Assembly (NCBI GenBank): GCA_963921195.1
Contig: OY992536.1
Span: 90,563,007-90,627,006, forward strand
From: Pegoplata infirma
Taxonomy: Eukaryota > Arthropoda > Insecta > Diptera > Anthomyiidae
DNA length: 64,000 bases
Direction of reading: 5' to 3'
Shown here: piece by piece, positions 33,650 to 45,200 of the stretch
How the letters are laid out: every line of letters starts with the position of its first letter
Numbering within the stretch: the first letter of the stretch is position 1
The notes under the pieces: generated by a model
Databases searched by the model: none
What the model was told of the DNA's origin: nothing
What the model saw: the letters and a program-made list of their open reading frames with translations, nothing else
Program-made: the position numbers and the translations under genes

Positions 33650-34856
33650 TAGAGTTCGTTTGGTGACTATGTCACTTTATCTGTTTATCGGATATCATAA
33701 TTTTTTTAAAGGATTTAGGGGAGCTAAAAAGAATGCCGGTATTTTTTTGAAAAAATTTTCACTCCTTGGGGTGGTTCAAAGCATTTGAAATCGCGGATTT
33801 TGAGCAGATTTTTCTGCAGAGAAAAAACGGTTGAATATATTGCAAATCGGATTTCACCAGTCGATTCTACAGCAAAAATTAATACAATAGCAGTTTTTTG
33901 AACTCTTAAAAAAGTTCCAATAACCCACAGCAGGTGGCGGAAAAATCGATTTTTTAAAAAAAAAATTTAAATTATTTTTTTAAAAATGCACGATGAAGAG
34001 GCAGTTTTTTCTAAGAAAATTGGTAAAAAAAGCACCTTTCTATCATAACCCCTTAAAAAGTTATAAGGCTTCAAAGTTTTTTTTCTAATGGTAAAATTAT
34101 AAAACACTGACCGAAATTTGAAGAATTTTTGAATGGGTCAGCGGTCTGGACACTCATTTTCGATTTTCCTCTCAATGCTGATTCCAAATCTGGTTTCCAA
34201 AATGTTCCGTAACGTCAGGTTTTTGAAATAATTGAGGTCAAAGTTCACAAAAAACGCATTTTTATGCATTATTGAGAGCATTTTTTTGTGATGTTTTTGG
34301 ATGATATTCTAGGATCATAAAACTTGTTTTCGATTAATATTTCGATGCTGATTCTGAATCTTGTTTTCAAATTTTTCTATCACTTCATGTTTTCGAGAAA
34401 ATTGAGGTCAAAGTTTTCAAAAAACGTGTTTTTGCCCATTTTTGAGAGCTTATAACTTTTTAACGGGTTGTGATAGAACGGAAAATTTTGTACCATTTTG
34501 TTAAGCTAAAAATGCCCTTTAATTGTGCATAATAAAAAAATTAATTTTAAAAGAAAATGCAAAAGCCTTATATTTCCGCCCTCTGTGGTGGGTTTTTGGA
34601 ACTTTTTTTAAGAGTTTGAAAAAAGGCCATTGTATTATTTTTTGCTGTAGAATCGACTGGTGAAATAAGATTTGCAATATATTTAGACGTTTTTTCTCTG
34701 CAGAAAAATCAGCTCAAAATCCGCGATTTCAAATGCTTTGAACCACCCCAAGGAGTGAAAATTTTTCCAAAAAAATACCGGCATTCTTTTTAGCATCCCT
34801 AAATCCTTTAAAAAAAATGATGATATCCGCAGATCAAATTTTCAAAATTGACTCTA
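33650..34856. mobile_element. 1.2-kb foldback element, TIR TAGAGT, hAT-like
   Basis: Ends TAGAGT and ACTCTA, with flanks ATAAATAT and ATAAATGT (7 of 8). The arms are long and highly complementary: 'ccttggggtggttcaaagc', 'aaatcgcggattttgagc', 'cagtcgattctacagcaaaa' on the left have near-exact inverses on the right. Centre near 34260. No open frame. Confidence 0.82.
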
Positions 34857-34864
34857 ATAAATGT

Positions 34865-35680
34865 ATATATGAAATTGTAAAGATCTTTTTATAGAATTAA
34901 AAATAATAATAAAATGGCTTTGACTTAGTTTTCTCCCACAAAATTTTACTCCAACCTTAAATTGTAATACAATGTTAAAACCACGAATTAATACAAAACA
35001 GCGCGAATTTAGTGAATATAAAATAATAATTTACTTTTTATTTCAAATTTAATAAAAAAGTCTGAAAAATCACAAAATAACCAAGTTAAAAAGTGCACAC
35101 ATGGAATGATGGAGAGTTCTGAAAAGTTTTTAAATACCTAAAAAAATAAAAAAAAAATGAGAATAAATCTAAAAATAAATTAAAAAATATTCCTGATTTT
35201 TTTTATCTGTTTTTGAATTTTCATGATAATAGGTAGGTGTGAGGGGTACGTTTGATTCGGCTCAGCCGAACAGTATTCTAAATTGCTTTACCTCATTTTA
35301 AATCAGCAAAACGGTTTTGCAAATATTACTATAATTTTGCAGCATCTTAAACTACAACTTTTATTTTCTAATTTTAACTTTGTTATTGTTTTACAAATAT
35401 GAAGTAAACATTTAGAAATTTGCAAATAACTATTATTGTACAAAAATTACGTGAATATTTTTAAACAATGTAAAATTATTTACCACAATCTGATAACATT
35501 GTATTGAATCAGAGCTTCTTAAGAATTAATTTAATTTGCAATTCTAAAATACTTTCATTAAATAAATGCTGCTTTTTATTTTTAAAATAATATAATTCAT
35601 AATGTCCTACATTTTCTGTCATTAAATTAAGCCTGTGTAATGTAAGCTTTTCCCCCACTTTTATTTCTTTTTCAAAGTAT
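34865..35680. other. AT-rich stretch with a mini-me hairpin remnant
   Basis: Only 'gattcggctcagccgaac' near 35250-35267 is recognisable, the mutated 3' hairpin of the mini-me family. No gene. Confidence 0.45.
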
Positions 35681-35904
35681 AATTGAAGGGCTTATTGCAA
35701 AAACTCGATAAGCAACATTTCATTTTATGGGGGTTTTTGCCTTACAAGTTTTTAAATAATGAAGAAAATGGAACTTTTGCAGATCTTTGTTTCTCAATAT
35801 ACTTGTACTTCTGCCAAAAATCTGTCAATGGAACATCAGCAGAAGGCGAAAAACACGAAAAATAAAATGTTGCTTATCAAGTTCTTGCAGTAAGCCCTTC
35901 AATT
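35681..35904. mobile_element. 224-bp MITE with ~40-bp TIRs
   Basis: AATTGAAGGGCTTATTGCAA and the following 'aaactcgataagcaacattt' are inverted at the right end with few mismatches. Small frames on both strands here are palindrome shadows. Confidence 0.8.
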
Positions 35905-36149
35905 GTAAAGATCTTTTTATAGAATTAAAAACTATAAAACATATTTTGTCAAATTTTTCTTTTTCCTTAAAGCTTAAAAAGTGTCTGGGATTTCGAAAAT
36001 TGTGAAAAAATTTGTAGAGACGTAGCAAATTTTGAAATTTGCAAATGTATTTCGTTACAAATAACTTGGAAATATATTTTATTTTTTTATTTTATTTGGA
36101 ATTACCATATTATTACAAATCAAATACTACTTTTACCTAACCGAGAACT

Positions 36150-36245
36150 GGTAACAATGGCCTTCGTCTCGTTGAGGCGAAACAGACCACGGCCTCTGGT
36201 GGGAATCGAACCCACGACCCCCAGACTCATAGACTAGCACGCTAC
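36150..36245 (-). repeat. tRNA-like 3' half (SINE or tRNA pseudogene)
   Basis: On the minus strand 'agtagcgtgctagtc' (A-box-like) and 'gtcgTGGGTTCGATTCCCAC' form a perfect T arm (GTGGG/CCCAC, loop TTCGATT), followed by 'cagaggcc'. The matching 5' acceptor strand is absent and the sequence runs on into 'gtttcgcctcaacgagac', so it is a tRNA-derived repeat rather than a working tRNA. Confidence 0.45.
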
Positions 36246-36383
36246 TAACAAACAAAAAGAAACACATATAAATTGAAAGTTTTACGTCCGTTTGATATAG
36301 GTACCTTACATTTAAATATTATAAACGAAAAATATTGGGCGTTTCGCCTTACGCGACGTTATTTGATTCAGGTTCGCGCTAAT

Positions 36384-36977
36384 ACCCAATTCACACCGGA
36401 GGTGATATATCGTTCGAACGGGATTTCGATCATATGGTTGTGTATAAAATGATACAGACTAGAGATGGGCGCTGGTCACGTGATTTGCGTGATTCACGTG
36501 AATCACGCGTGAGTGTGAGTGATTTTCATTTCAATCACGTGATTGTGAGTGAGTGTGAGTTGAAAAAAAATCTGAGTGAGTGATTAGTGAGTGAGTCATT
36601 TATTTTTTGCGTGAGTTTGCGTGATTAGATTTTTTGATTTGCCCAATTTTTTTTTTATTTTTTGTAAAAAATTTTTTTTTGGATTTTTTTTCTTTTTGGT
36701 AAGAAAATTTTATTGCGTGAGTAGATTTTGCGTGACTCACGCGTGAGAGTGATTGAATCTGGCGTGAGTCACGCGTGAGCGTGAGTAAGGTTTTTATTAC
36801 TCACGTGAATGTGAGTGAGCGTGAGTAAAAAAAAAATTGCGTGAGTGATTAGTGAGTGATTCGATTATTTTTTGCGTGAGTGTGAGTCAAAATCCACTCA
36901 CGCGCCCATCTCTAATACAGACCATATGATCAAAATCTCGTTCGAACGTGATTTCACCTCAGGTGTGAATAGGCCTT
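36384..36977. mobile_element. Small MITE interrupted by a hAT element
   Basis: The left arm 'attcacaccggaggtga' then 'cgttcgaacg', 'gatcatatgg'; the right arm 'catatgatc', 'cgttcgaacg', 'tcacctcaggtgtgaat'. Removing 36460-36914 leaves a ~130-bp palindrome-like element. Confidence 0.75.
36460..36914. mobile_element. 455-bp hAT MITE, TIR TAGAGATGGGCGC (third copy)
   Basis: Exact 8-bp duplication ATACAGAC at 36452-36459 and 36915-36922. The GTGAGTGA/GCGTGAG interior closely matches the copy at 20810, including 'gctggtcacgtgatttgcgtg' at the left. Confidence 0.93.
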
Positions 36978-37281
36978 AAAGTATTTTTTCATTTGCGACG
37001 ACTTCATGATTACATTTTATAAGTATTTTGGCATCCTAAACATGAATCTGACCAAAAATAAACATTTTAAAATTCCGTAAAGTGTCCTTGATGGTATCCT
37101 TGATCGTATTGACACCGGATTTTTAGCAAATGTTAGGGACATTTATAAGGAATTCAAATAAAAAAATTGTGTAACTTTAACATGCACAAATTTCTTATTG
37201 AACAATGAAGAAATTGAATTAATTCAGTACGAGTAAAAAATTAATTCAGTAAAGAATTATTTTAACAGGAATTTGTTCTCA

Positions 37282-37869
37282 CAAGGGAAGTATCTCAACC
37301 TATATGAACCGATTTCTCTGAAACTTAAAATACATATAAAAGAGACGATTTTAAGGTTGGGGTGTCTCGGCTTATCGGCCATATCAGTGTTTTAAAATTT
37401 CGTTATCCCCTTATGGAACAATGTGGACCTCCGGGAAAATTTCGATAACTCCCGAAGTAACAGGAATATCCTCTAGAGCAAAAATACGTGTCGACTTAAA
37501 TTTAATAAAGATTATTTCGTATTCGTATGGTCATCGTAGGTCTATGTCTTCATATAAATACCCCCCAAAATTTACACATTTTCATAAAAAAAGTATTTAA
37601 CGAAGCCTAAATTTTACAAGTTTATGCCACCATTGGATAGGCATTAAAAAATCCTTTCTTCTCATATGTAAACATCATATAGTTTCTTAGAAAGAAATGG
37701 CTGAAAAATCCAAAAAACGATTTTTTCGCAATTTTTGGACCCATGTTTTGAACCCCTAAATCCCCGATATGGCCGATAAGCCGAGACACCTCAACCTTAG
37801 AATTGTCTCTTTTATATATATTTTACGTTTTATGCAAATCGGTTCATAAGGGTTGAGATACTTCCCTTG
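37282..37869. mobile_element. Inverted-repeat element with 3-bp duplication (TCA), copy 2
   Basis: CAAGGGAAGTATCTCAACC inverted at the right end; TCA on both sides (37279-37281, 37870-37872). It is the same family as 11294-12098 in reverse, without the nested 208-bp hAT MITE. Confidence 0.85.
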
Positions 37870-37872
37870 TCA

Positions 37873-38434
37873 GTGAATGAATTCATTTAACGTATTTAAA
37901 ATAGCAATAAAAAAGGAATGAATTCACTGAACTAAACTTTTACTACAGGGGCAAAGTTGAATTAATTCTATGACACAATTTAGTATAGAATTAATTCAAT
38001 AGAACAAAAAATTTAATTACTTAATATGAAGTTCGTTCAAAAATTGAATTAATTCTTTGAAGCTCTGTATTTAATGACGTAGAAGTTAGTTTTTTCCAGC
38101 ATGTAAATGTCAACTATAATTTATGTATGAGTAAACTTTTGTACAAAAGAAAGATGTCTCAGATTAGGAGTATTTTTTTAGAAAATATTTCAGATTTTAG
38201 AAAAGCTTTGTTTTAATTCAAATTCAGAAAATACATACCAATTGAAATTTAAAGAATCTCAATTTAAATTAATTCAGAAAAGCTCTATTGATTTTCAAAA
38301 AAAGACCAATAAAATTTTTCCTTTTCTGGATTTTGATTGAAATTTCTGAATTCTAATTGGAAAAGTAATTTATTTATAACATTTTTTCTTTAATCACCCT
38401 TGGAATAAATTCATTTAAAACTTACGCATGACAT
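37873..38434. other. AT-rich stretch with 'gaattaattca' motifs
   Basis: Several 'aattaattca'/'ttgaattaattc' strings lie on both sides of the preceding element (37210-37260, 37920-38060), suggesting that element landed in a decayed motif-array repeat. No gene. Confidence 0.4.
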
Positions 38435-38436
38435 TA

Positions 38437-38670
38437 TACCCTCTACTCGAGTGATATATATAAGTTTGTCATTCCGTATGTAACACATCGAAATATTAGT
38501 CTATGACCCCATAAAGTGTATATATTCATGATCCTCGATCGATTTTAAGTCGATCTAGCAATATCCGATTGTCTGTCCGTCTGTCTGTTGAAATCATGTT
38601 TTTGCCAGTAGTCTGGAACCGATTTAAACGCTGGTATACCAGAACTTGAGTAATTCTCCTGATCAAAGGG
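38437..38670 (+). repeat. mini-me-type repeat, 5' fragment
   Basis: 'ataccctctactcgagtgata', 'tttgtcattccgtatgtaac', 'catcgaaatatta', 'gaccccataaagtgtatata', 'gatcgattttaagtcgatct' and 'tgtctgtccgtctgtctg' in family order; it stops before the distal part. Confidence 0.7.
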
Positions 38671-38745
38671 CTAATATTTGTGTACCCTCCAACCTAAATA
38701 TGGGGGTATACTCACTTTGTCATTCTGTGTATAACGCATCGAATA

Positions 38746-40422
38746 CACTCAAAATAATTCTACAGTAAAAGGTTTAGTAAGTGATTTTGTACCAAAATCT
38801 ACTAAAAATTTACTAATTTTAGTATCTTCAAAGTACTAGAATTAGTAATTTTTACTGGTTTTCAATAATTTTAGTAAAAAATTTTAGTATTGGTTACCAA
38901 TTTCTGCACTAGGTCCTTTTGGGCTAAAATTTAGTTAAATTTTTAGTATTGAATACCCACGTTTTTTTATGTGTGTGAAGATAAATTGGAATTGAAATAG
39001 CAAAGACACAAACCTTTTTTTTAACGCCGGTCATTTACATCGCATGTAAACAATGTATTGCATATTCCTCGAGGTACAAAAGACAAATGGAAATAGTTGG
39101 GTGGACTACATCATATACGTTTTTTAGTCTAAGGGGTATAGTTTCCAAATTGAATAGTGGGATACCCCAAATGATTTTCATATTCCCAAAATATTAAATT
39201 TTACACATAAAATTTCTGGAGAGGATTTGTGGCCACAAAGACAAATGGAAATAGTTGGGTGGACTACACCATATACGTTTTTAGTCTAAGGGGTCTAGTT
39301 TCCAAATTAAATTGTGGGATACCCCAAATGATTTTCATATTCCCAAAATATTAAATTTTACACATAAAATTTTTGGAGAGGATTTGTGGCCACAAAATGC
39401 GAATGGAAATAGTTGGGTGGACTTCATCATATACGTTTTTATAGTGGGATACCCTAAATGATTTTCATATTCCCAAAATATTAAATTTTACACATAAAAT
39501 TTCTGGAGAGGATTTGTGGCCACAAAAGACAAATGGAAATAGTTGGGTGGACTACACCATATACGTTTTTTAGTCTAAGGGGTCTAGTTTCCAAATTGAA
39601 TAGTGGGATACCCCGAAATGATTTTCATATTCCCAAAATATTCAATTTTACACATAAAATTTCTGGAGAGGATTTGTGGCCACAAAAGACAAATGGAAAT
39701 AGTTGGGTGGACTAAACCATATACGTTTTATAGTCTAAGGAGTCTAGTTTCCAAATTAAATAGTGAGATACCCCAAATGATTTTCATTTTCCCAAAATAT
39801 TCAATTTTACACATAAAATTTCTGGAGAGGATTTGTGGCCACAAAATGCAAATGGAAATAGTTGGGTGGACTTCATCATATACGTTTTTTACTCTAAGGG
39901 TTCTAGTTTTCAAATTGAATAGTGGGATACCCCAAATGATTTTCATATTCCCAAAATATTAAATTTTACACATTAAATTTCTGGAGAGGATTTGTGGCCA
40001 CAAAATTTTATAGGTAAAATTGAATATTTTGGGAATCTGAAAATCATTTGGGGTATTCCACTACTAAATCTAGAAACTAGACCCCTTAGACTAAAAATCG
40101 TATATGGTGTAGTCCACCCAACTATTTCCATTTGTCTTTTGGGGCCACAAATCCTCTCCAGAAATTTTTTAGGTAAAATTGAATGTTATGGGAATCTGAA
40201 ATCATTTGGGGTATCCCACTATTCAATTTGGAAACTAGGCCCCTTAGACTAAAAAACGTATATGGTGTAGTCCACCCAACTATTTCCATTTGTCTTTTGT
40301 AGCTCGTGGAATATGCAATACATTGTTTACATGCGATGTAAATGACCGGCGTTAAAAAAAAGGTTTGTGTCTTTGCTATTCCAATTTCAATTTATCTTCA
40401 CACACATTGTTTTTTTTTGGTG
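38746..40422. mobile_element. 1.7-kb foldback element with tandem-repeat arms
   Basis: TA lies on both sides (38744-38745, 40423-40424). Left CACTCAAAATA; right ...TTTTGGTG. Outer arms 'gtgtgtgaagataaattgg', 'atagcaaagacacaaacc', 'catttacatcgcatgtaaac' (38970-39070) are inverted at 40300-40407. Between them lie six direct and two inverted units of a ~158-bp repeat. Foldback elements with repeat-built arms of variable copy number are known in flies. Confidence 0.8.
39084..40300. repeat. ~158-bp tandem array, six direct and two inverted units
   Basis: Unit landmarks: 'aaatggaaatagttgggtgg', 'tatacgttttttagtctaag', 'gggataccccaaatg', 'ttcatattcccaaaatatt', 'ggagaggatttgtggccac'. Unit starts near 39084, 39242, 39401, 39531, 39690 and 39849; polarity flips near 40005. 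The third unit is deleted by about 27 bp. Confidence 0.9.
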
Positions 40423-40468
40423 TAGGATATATATTATTGATCAGTGATCGATTCTAAGACATTATAGT

Positions 40469-41012
40469 AGGGATGCCAGATACTAAAAGTCAAATAACTG
40501 GACAATGGAAAATATTTAGCTGGATTTTGAAAAAAAAAACTGGATTTTTTGAATAACTAAAAACAAATCAACCGATTTCCAAATGTGAGATATTTTTATT
40601 TTGGACTTTTATACCATATTCACATTGGCATGTTTAAATTTAAACATGTGTTTCCCCATACATTTAAAACAAAACCTCGTTTAATTTTAAACATCTCGAA
40701 AACATCTCCAAAACATCTCGGAAACACGAAATAACAACCCTGTGTTAAGTTGTCATCAAAAAAAACAGCCGCTGCTAAACGAACCAGAAGAGAAGCGGAT
40801 GCTTTTTTAAACTACTGGCAATGCGAACACTTTCGTTTAATTTTAAACACAAAAGTTAAACGATGTTTTAAACATTGTATGCGAATATGGTATTATTCGT
40901 ATATAAAATCAATCAAATTTCCGACTCTATTGGCAACGGCTAAATGTACCATTTTTTATGCATTTCCATTACTTTTTCGATCACCTCGAAATGTTGGTGC
41001 AGAGCTCGTCAA
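40469..41012 (+). mobile_element. Truncated hAT-type copy, TIR TAGGGATGCCAGATACT
   Basis: 'tagggatgccagatacta', 'caaataactggacaatgg', 'agctggattttga' match the left part of the element at 7861, and 'catttccattactttttcga', 'cgaaatgttggtgcagagctcgtc' match its middle. The right terminus is missing. A MITE is nested at 40611. Confidence 0.75.
40611..40893. mobile_element. 283-bp MITE, ATACCATATTC ends
   Basis: ATACCATATTCACATTGGCA at the left and the inverse of the right end (ATACCATATTCGCATACAAT), then 'gtttaaa' and 'aaacatc' motifs in both arms. The + frame at 40750-41148 runs across it and is not a gene. Confidence 0.7.
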
Positions 41013-41620
41013 GGTTCTAAGGCAGAGCTTCTCACTAACTTTTTCTTCGCGACCCATTTTCAATATTTTAAATTTCTCGCGACCCCCCACAAAAAAAAAA
41101 CAAGTGAGAAAACTAAAGTCGGAAGACCGACCATATTGGATGGACTGATTGGATCCCTATTTTTTGAGTTCTTTAACTTGTGTAGAAAACACACAGAAGC
41201 GAAAATAGGGGGAAATGGACTTTTTTTACTGTCAATAAAATACACACAACTAGAAAATACACGCATGTTCACAAAATCCACCACGACATTTTGTGTACAA
41301 GCGTGTATTTTGTGAACATGCTTGTATTTTGTAGTTGTGTGTTTTTTTGTGTCTATGCTGTGGAAAAATTGCAATGTCATGCATATGCTTGTTGTTGTTG
41401 GTTGTATTAATAAAAGTAAAAAATATGTATACGTTTAGTTGCTTATATATGATTTTGTTTCATAGAGACTTCAAATTAAGCATTAATATTTGTCGACATA
41501 ACATAAAAATTAATAACCTGTGAAGACAATAAATTAGAAGAAGTTTTTTTTGTTTTTCTTTTTTAAATCTTTACATTGGTTAATATTATCATAGTTATAA
41601 TATTTTAGTAAATACATATT
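41013..41620. other. Mixed repeat debris
   Basis: 'cagagcttctcactaac' and 'ctcgcgaccccccac' at 41021-41090 look like a hAT-type terminus. 'aagtcggaagaccgaccatattgg' at 41116 resembles the hairpin end of the mini-me subfamily at 48984. A self-complementary part built on 'gcatgttcacaaaat'/'attttgtgaacatgc' lies at 41260-41325. No gene. Confidence 0.45.
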
Positions 41621-41623
41621 AAC

Positions 41624-42038
41624 CCGACTAAAAAAAAGTAATACGGCGCTATATATCATTTGATCCCAAAAATGGAGGATCCAAAAATATATGATTATAT
41701 CTTATAGGATCAAATTTGATATGATTAGATATAATTAGATCCCAAAAATGGAACGGTAAATATTATCTAATTTGATATTATAAAACAATAGATCTAATAA
41801 GATATAATAATATATAATTATATCATATTAGATCTAATATGATCTTCAATATAAAATATGATAAAATTTACCGTTCCATTTTTAGGATCAAACTATATCT
41901 AATTATATCAAATGTGATCTACTAAGATATAATCATATATTTTTGGATCCTCCATTTTTGGGATCAAATGATAGATCAATTTATATATAATTATATTAAA
42001 AATTATATGATTGTATCAAAACTTTTTTACTCGGGAAT
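41624..42038. mobile_element. ~415-bp MITE just upstream of the ABCC gene
   Basis: The left end 'CCCGACTAAAAAAAAGTA' and the right end in reverse 'CCCGAGTAAAAAAGTTTT' form the TIR. The interior is a symmetric series of 'gatcccaaaaatgga', 'aggatccaaaaatatatgat', 'gatctaatatgat' and their inverses. It ends about 70 bp before a likely 5' UTR splice acceptor at 42108-42109. Confidence 0.75.
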
Positions 42039-42134
42039 ACTAACAATTTACATAAATCCCCATATCAAATCAATTGTTAATTAACTTCCAAAATTTATTA
42101 TCATTTCAGTTTGGCATAGAAACATTTCAACAAA

Positions 42135-42211
42135 ATGCAATCGATAAAACCAAATGACTTGCCACAAAATCCATATGAACGTGTAAATATACTTGCTCGA
42201 TTATGTTTTTG
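42135..42211 (+). CDS. ABCC coding exon 1
   Basis: Starts at ATG 42135 and encodes 25 full residues (MQSIKPNDLPQNPYERVNIL...) ending in the split Trp codon TG|G, with donor GTATGA. The pattern 'NPxExxNxLxRLCFW' is typical of the N-terminus of insect ABCC4-like proteins. Intron 1 is 88 bp. Confidence 0.88.
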
Positions 42212-45200
42212 GTATGAATATCTCTCATTTGACAAATATCATTTTTACATTAATTAATTACATGTGTACAAATTTTATACATTATTTCATTACATTTAGG
42301 TATACGTTACCAATATTTTTCAAAGGCCGCAAAAAAACTCTAGACACAAAGGATTTATATCGGGCATTAAAAGAACATAAATCAGGTAAATATTTTACAC
42401 ATAGTGTAGAAATTCTGATTTCTGACTACTATTTAAAAAATAATGAACATTTTTACTGGGTCAGAAGATTTGAGAGAAGAGTTCACCAACTTTGATTGCG
42501 TAAATGGAGTTTTGGGTCCAATCTAAAATAAATCCATGTCAGATGCAACGGTTTGGTATCAAAAATCAAAACTCTTTGGTAGTTTTGATTGTCAGATAGC
42601 CTATTTTTGTTTCGCGATAGAAATATTTTCGCTGATGCGAAATTTGTTACACAGTGTAACCATTGTTTTATTTTTATTTTTTTTAAATATTTAATTTCTG
42701 TGTCAATGTAAATTTTTTTGATTGATTCGATTTGAAATGAATTTAGTTATTGTAAATAAATGTAGTGTTTTGTTTAAACAAAGCTTTCCCAGCTAATTTT
42801 TCCAGAACTTTTCTAAAATTTGTATGGTTAGGTTATGAACAGGGAAACCAAAAAAATCCTCTAAAAAACACGTGTTATGCGCTTAAAAATGCCCTTAAAA
42901 ACGGAACATATGCTCTAAAAACACTAAAAATATGCTCTTAAAATGTTCCCTTTTTTTGCGGTGATTTTTACAAATTGTTAGAGATTTTTACAAATTGTGA
43001 TCAATATTGAGAAGGGCATTGACAAACAAGACTATACTCTGTGTGATTTTGTTGATATTGAGGGCGCTTTTGATAATGCTACTTTCGATTCTATGAAAAC
43101 TTCGGCTGAATTGCATGGCGTGGATCCAGTTCTAAGCAAGTGGATTCATTTTATGCTCTCCCGGAGATTGTTGACGGCTGAAGATGAGTGGGGCACAAAA
43201 GTAACGGTTGAGGTTAGTAGAGGTTGCCCCCAAGGGGGTGTTCTCTCTCCTTTGCTGTGGTGTTTTGTGGTAAACTCACTCTTGGTTGAAATACAAGCTC
43301 TAGGTGTACACATACAGGCATACGCTGACGATGTGTGCGCATTAGAATCCGGAAAGTCACTTAACTTGGTATGCAAGAAAATGCAGACCGTTATTGACTT
43401 GATGGACAACTAATGCAATCGACATGGATTGTCTGTCAATCCAAATAAGACAACACTCGTGTTGTTCACGCGAAGAACCAAACATAAGGGTCTTCAGCTT
43501 CCTACGTTGAAGGGCATAACTCTTCAACTGTCCACAGAAGTTAAGTATTTAGGGGTTACCCTAGATAGTAAACTAATGTGGACAAAACATGTTAAACAAA
43601 AAGTTTCACGGGCACTTCGGATTTTCTGGCAGTGTCGGCGAGCTTTTGGAAAGACATGGGGTCTAAGACCTGCTAATGTACATTGGATGTACATAGCTGT
43701 AATTAGACCTATTGTGACTTATGCGGCGGTAGTCTGGTGACCGAGAACGATGGTGAAGACTATTCGATCCAAGCTAAACGGACTACAAAGAGTGGCTGCC
43801 TTGGGAATTACTGGTGCCATGAGCACCACCCCAGGCGCAGCTCTGGACGCTATGTTAGATATGATTCCCTTGGACTTACATATTCAAGGAGAAGCCATGA
43901 AATCTTTGCTCAGGCTCCACAAAAGCGGAACATGGCATGGGGAGTACAATGTGGGACATGGTCGTCTGTTCAATAGGCTATCGGAACTTTGTCCGATGTT
44001 TTCTATGCCTTTGGACAGTACAACCTCTTGCATCGAGTTTGGTAGGAAGTTTACTGTAATATTTCCGAGTAGGGAAGACTGGGGAAACCCAGCAGACCTA
44101 CTGGAAAATTACACGAATACTTTCTACACGGATGGATCCAGTAACTTAAATGGCTCTGGGTCTGGCTGGTATATGGACGATGCGACCAAATGCTATATTG
44201 CTATGGTAAAAATGGCTACAGTATTTCAGACTGAAATATTTGCTATTTTGGACGTAGCGACCTGGATAATTAGGAACAGATGGAGTAATAGGAGAATCAG
44301 TATTTGCAGTGACAGCCAGGCTGCGCTCATTGCACTTGAATCTCCAGTCACTTCATCCAAAATGTCCAGGAATGTAGACGCAGACTCAATGAGGTCTCAT
44401 GTGGGATTAGCGTCAGTCTTCTGTGGGTTCTGGGTCATAGGGGAATACGGAGAAACGAGATTGCCGACTCTTTGGCAAATCTTGGCTCTGATACAATTCC
44501 TTACAATCCGGAACCTCAAATTGGTATTGGCTTGACATGGCTGATGCGTTGGATCAACTCTCATATGAAAGAAACTTTCATGGAAAGATGGTCAAATGAG
44601 TTGGCATGCAAGAATACCAAACGTTTTGTGATTAAGCCAGACAAGAAAGTGGCTAACTATCTACTCAGCCTCAGTAGAATAGACTGTCGCAGACTTACTG
44701 GCTTAATTACGGGACACAATGCCTGTGCTCGTCATATGACGAGATTAGGTGTCTTATCAGACCCATTATGCGTGGCTTGTCTTGAGGATGATGACAACTG
44801 AACATTACGTCTATTGTTGTCCAGCGTTCTCAAGGGCTAGACTGCGGATATTGGGTTCTGATATTCTGTCTATGGACACGGTCCATGGACTTCCCTTGTC
44901 TGATTTTCTCAAGTTTGTGAAAGCAACTGAGAAATTCTGAACAAACACTTTTCTTACTTTTTCTTCTCAACCTTTTATCACCCTTACTTAATCTTTCTTT
45001 TCAGGGTACGGTACAATGGACTATTTTAAGTCTGAGCGCCATGGACTTGCCTAGAAAATTTACTTATTTTTGGGCTTGTACAACCCACCCTCAACTCAAC
45101 TCAACTCAACTAGAGAATAGACCCAAAAAATACCGTTATGTTAGAGGGTTTATATGTTCTACAAAAATATTTGTCTTAAGATTTTTTGAATATAAATCCC

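Larger units (their letters stand above)
38683..40465 (+). repeat. mini-me-type 5' fragment hosting a foldback element
   Basis: 'taccctccaacctaaatatggg' to 'ataacgcatcgaa', then the foldback element, then 'ggatatatattattgatcag' and 'gattctaagacatta'. About 30 bases of host appear lost at the junction. Confidence 0.65.

Noticed and set aside
39533..40252. Open frames with a ~53-residue repeat on both strands
   Set aside because: They arise from a ~158-bp non-coding tandem unit in a foldback element; no start context, domain or codon bias.
40750..41380. Frames of 132, 123 and 106 residues on both strands
   Set aside because: They cross a MITE, a truncated hAT and repeat debris; overlapping frames on both strands and no recognisable domain.
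43146..43409. Minus-strand 87-residue frame
   Set aside because: Shadow of the LINE reverse transcriptase on the opposite strand.
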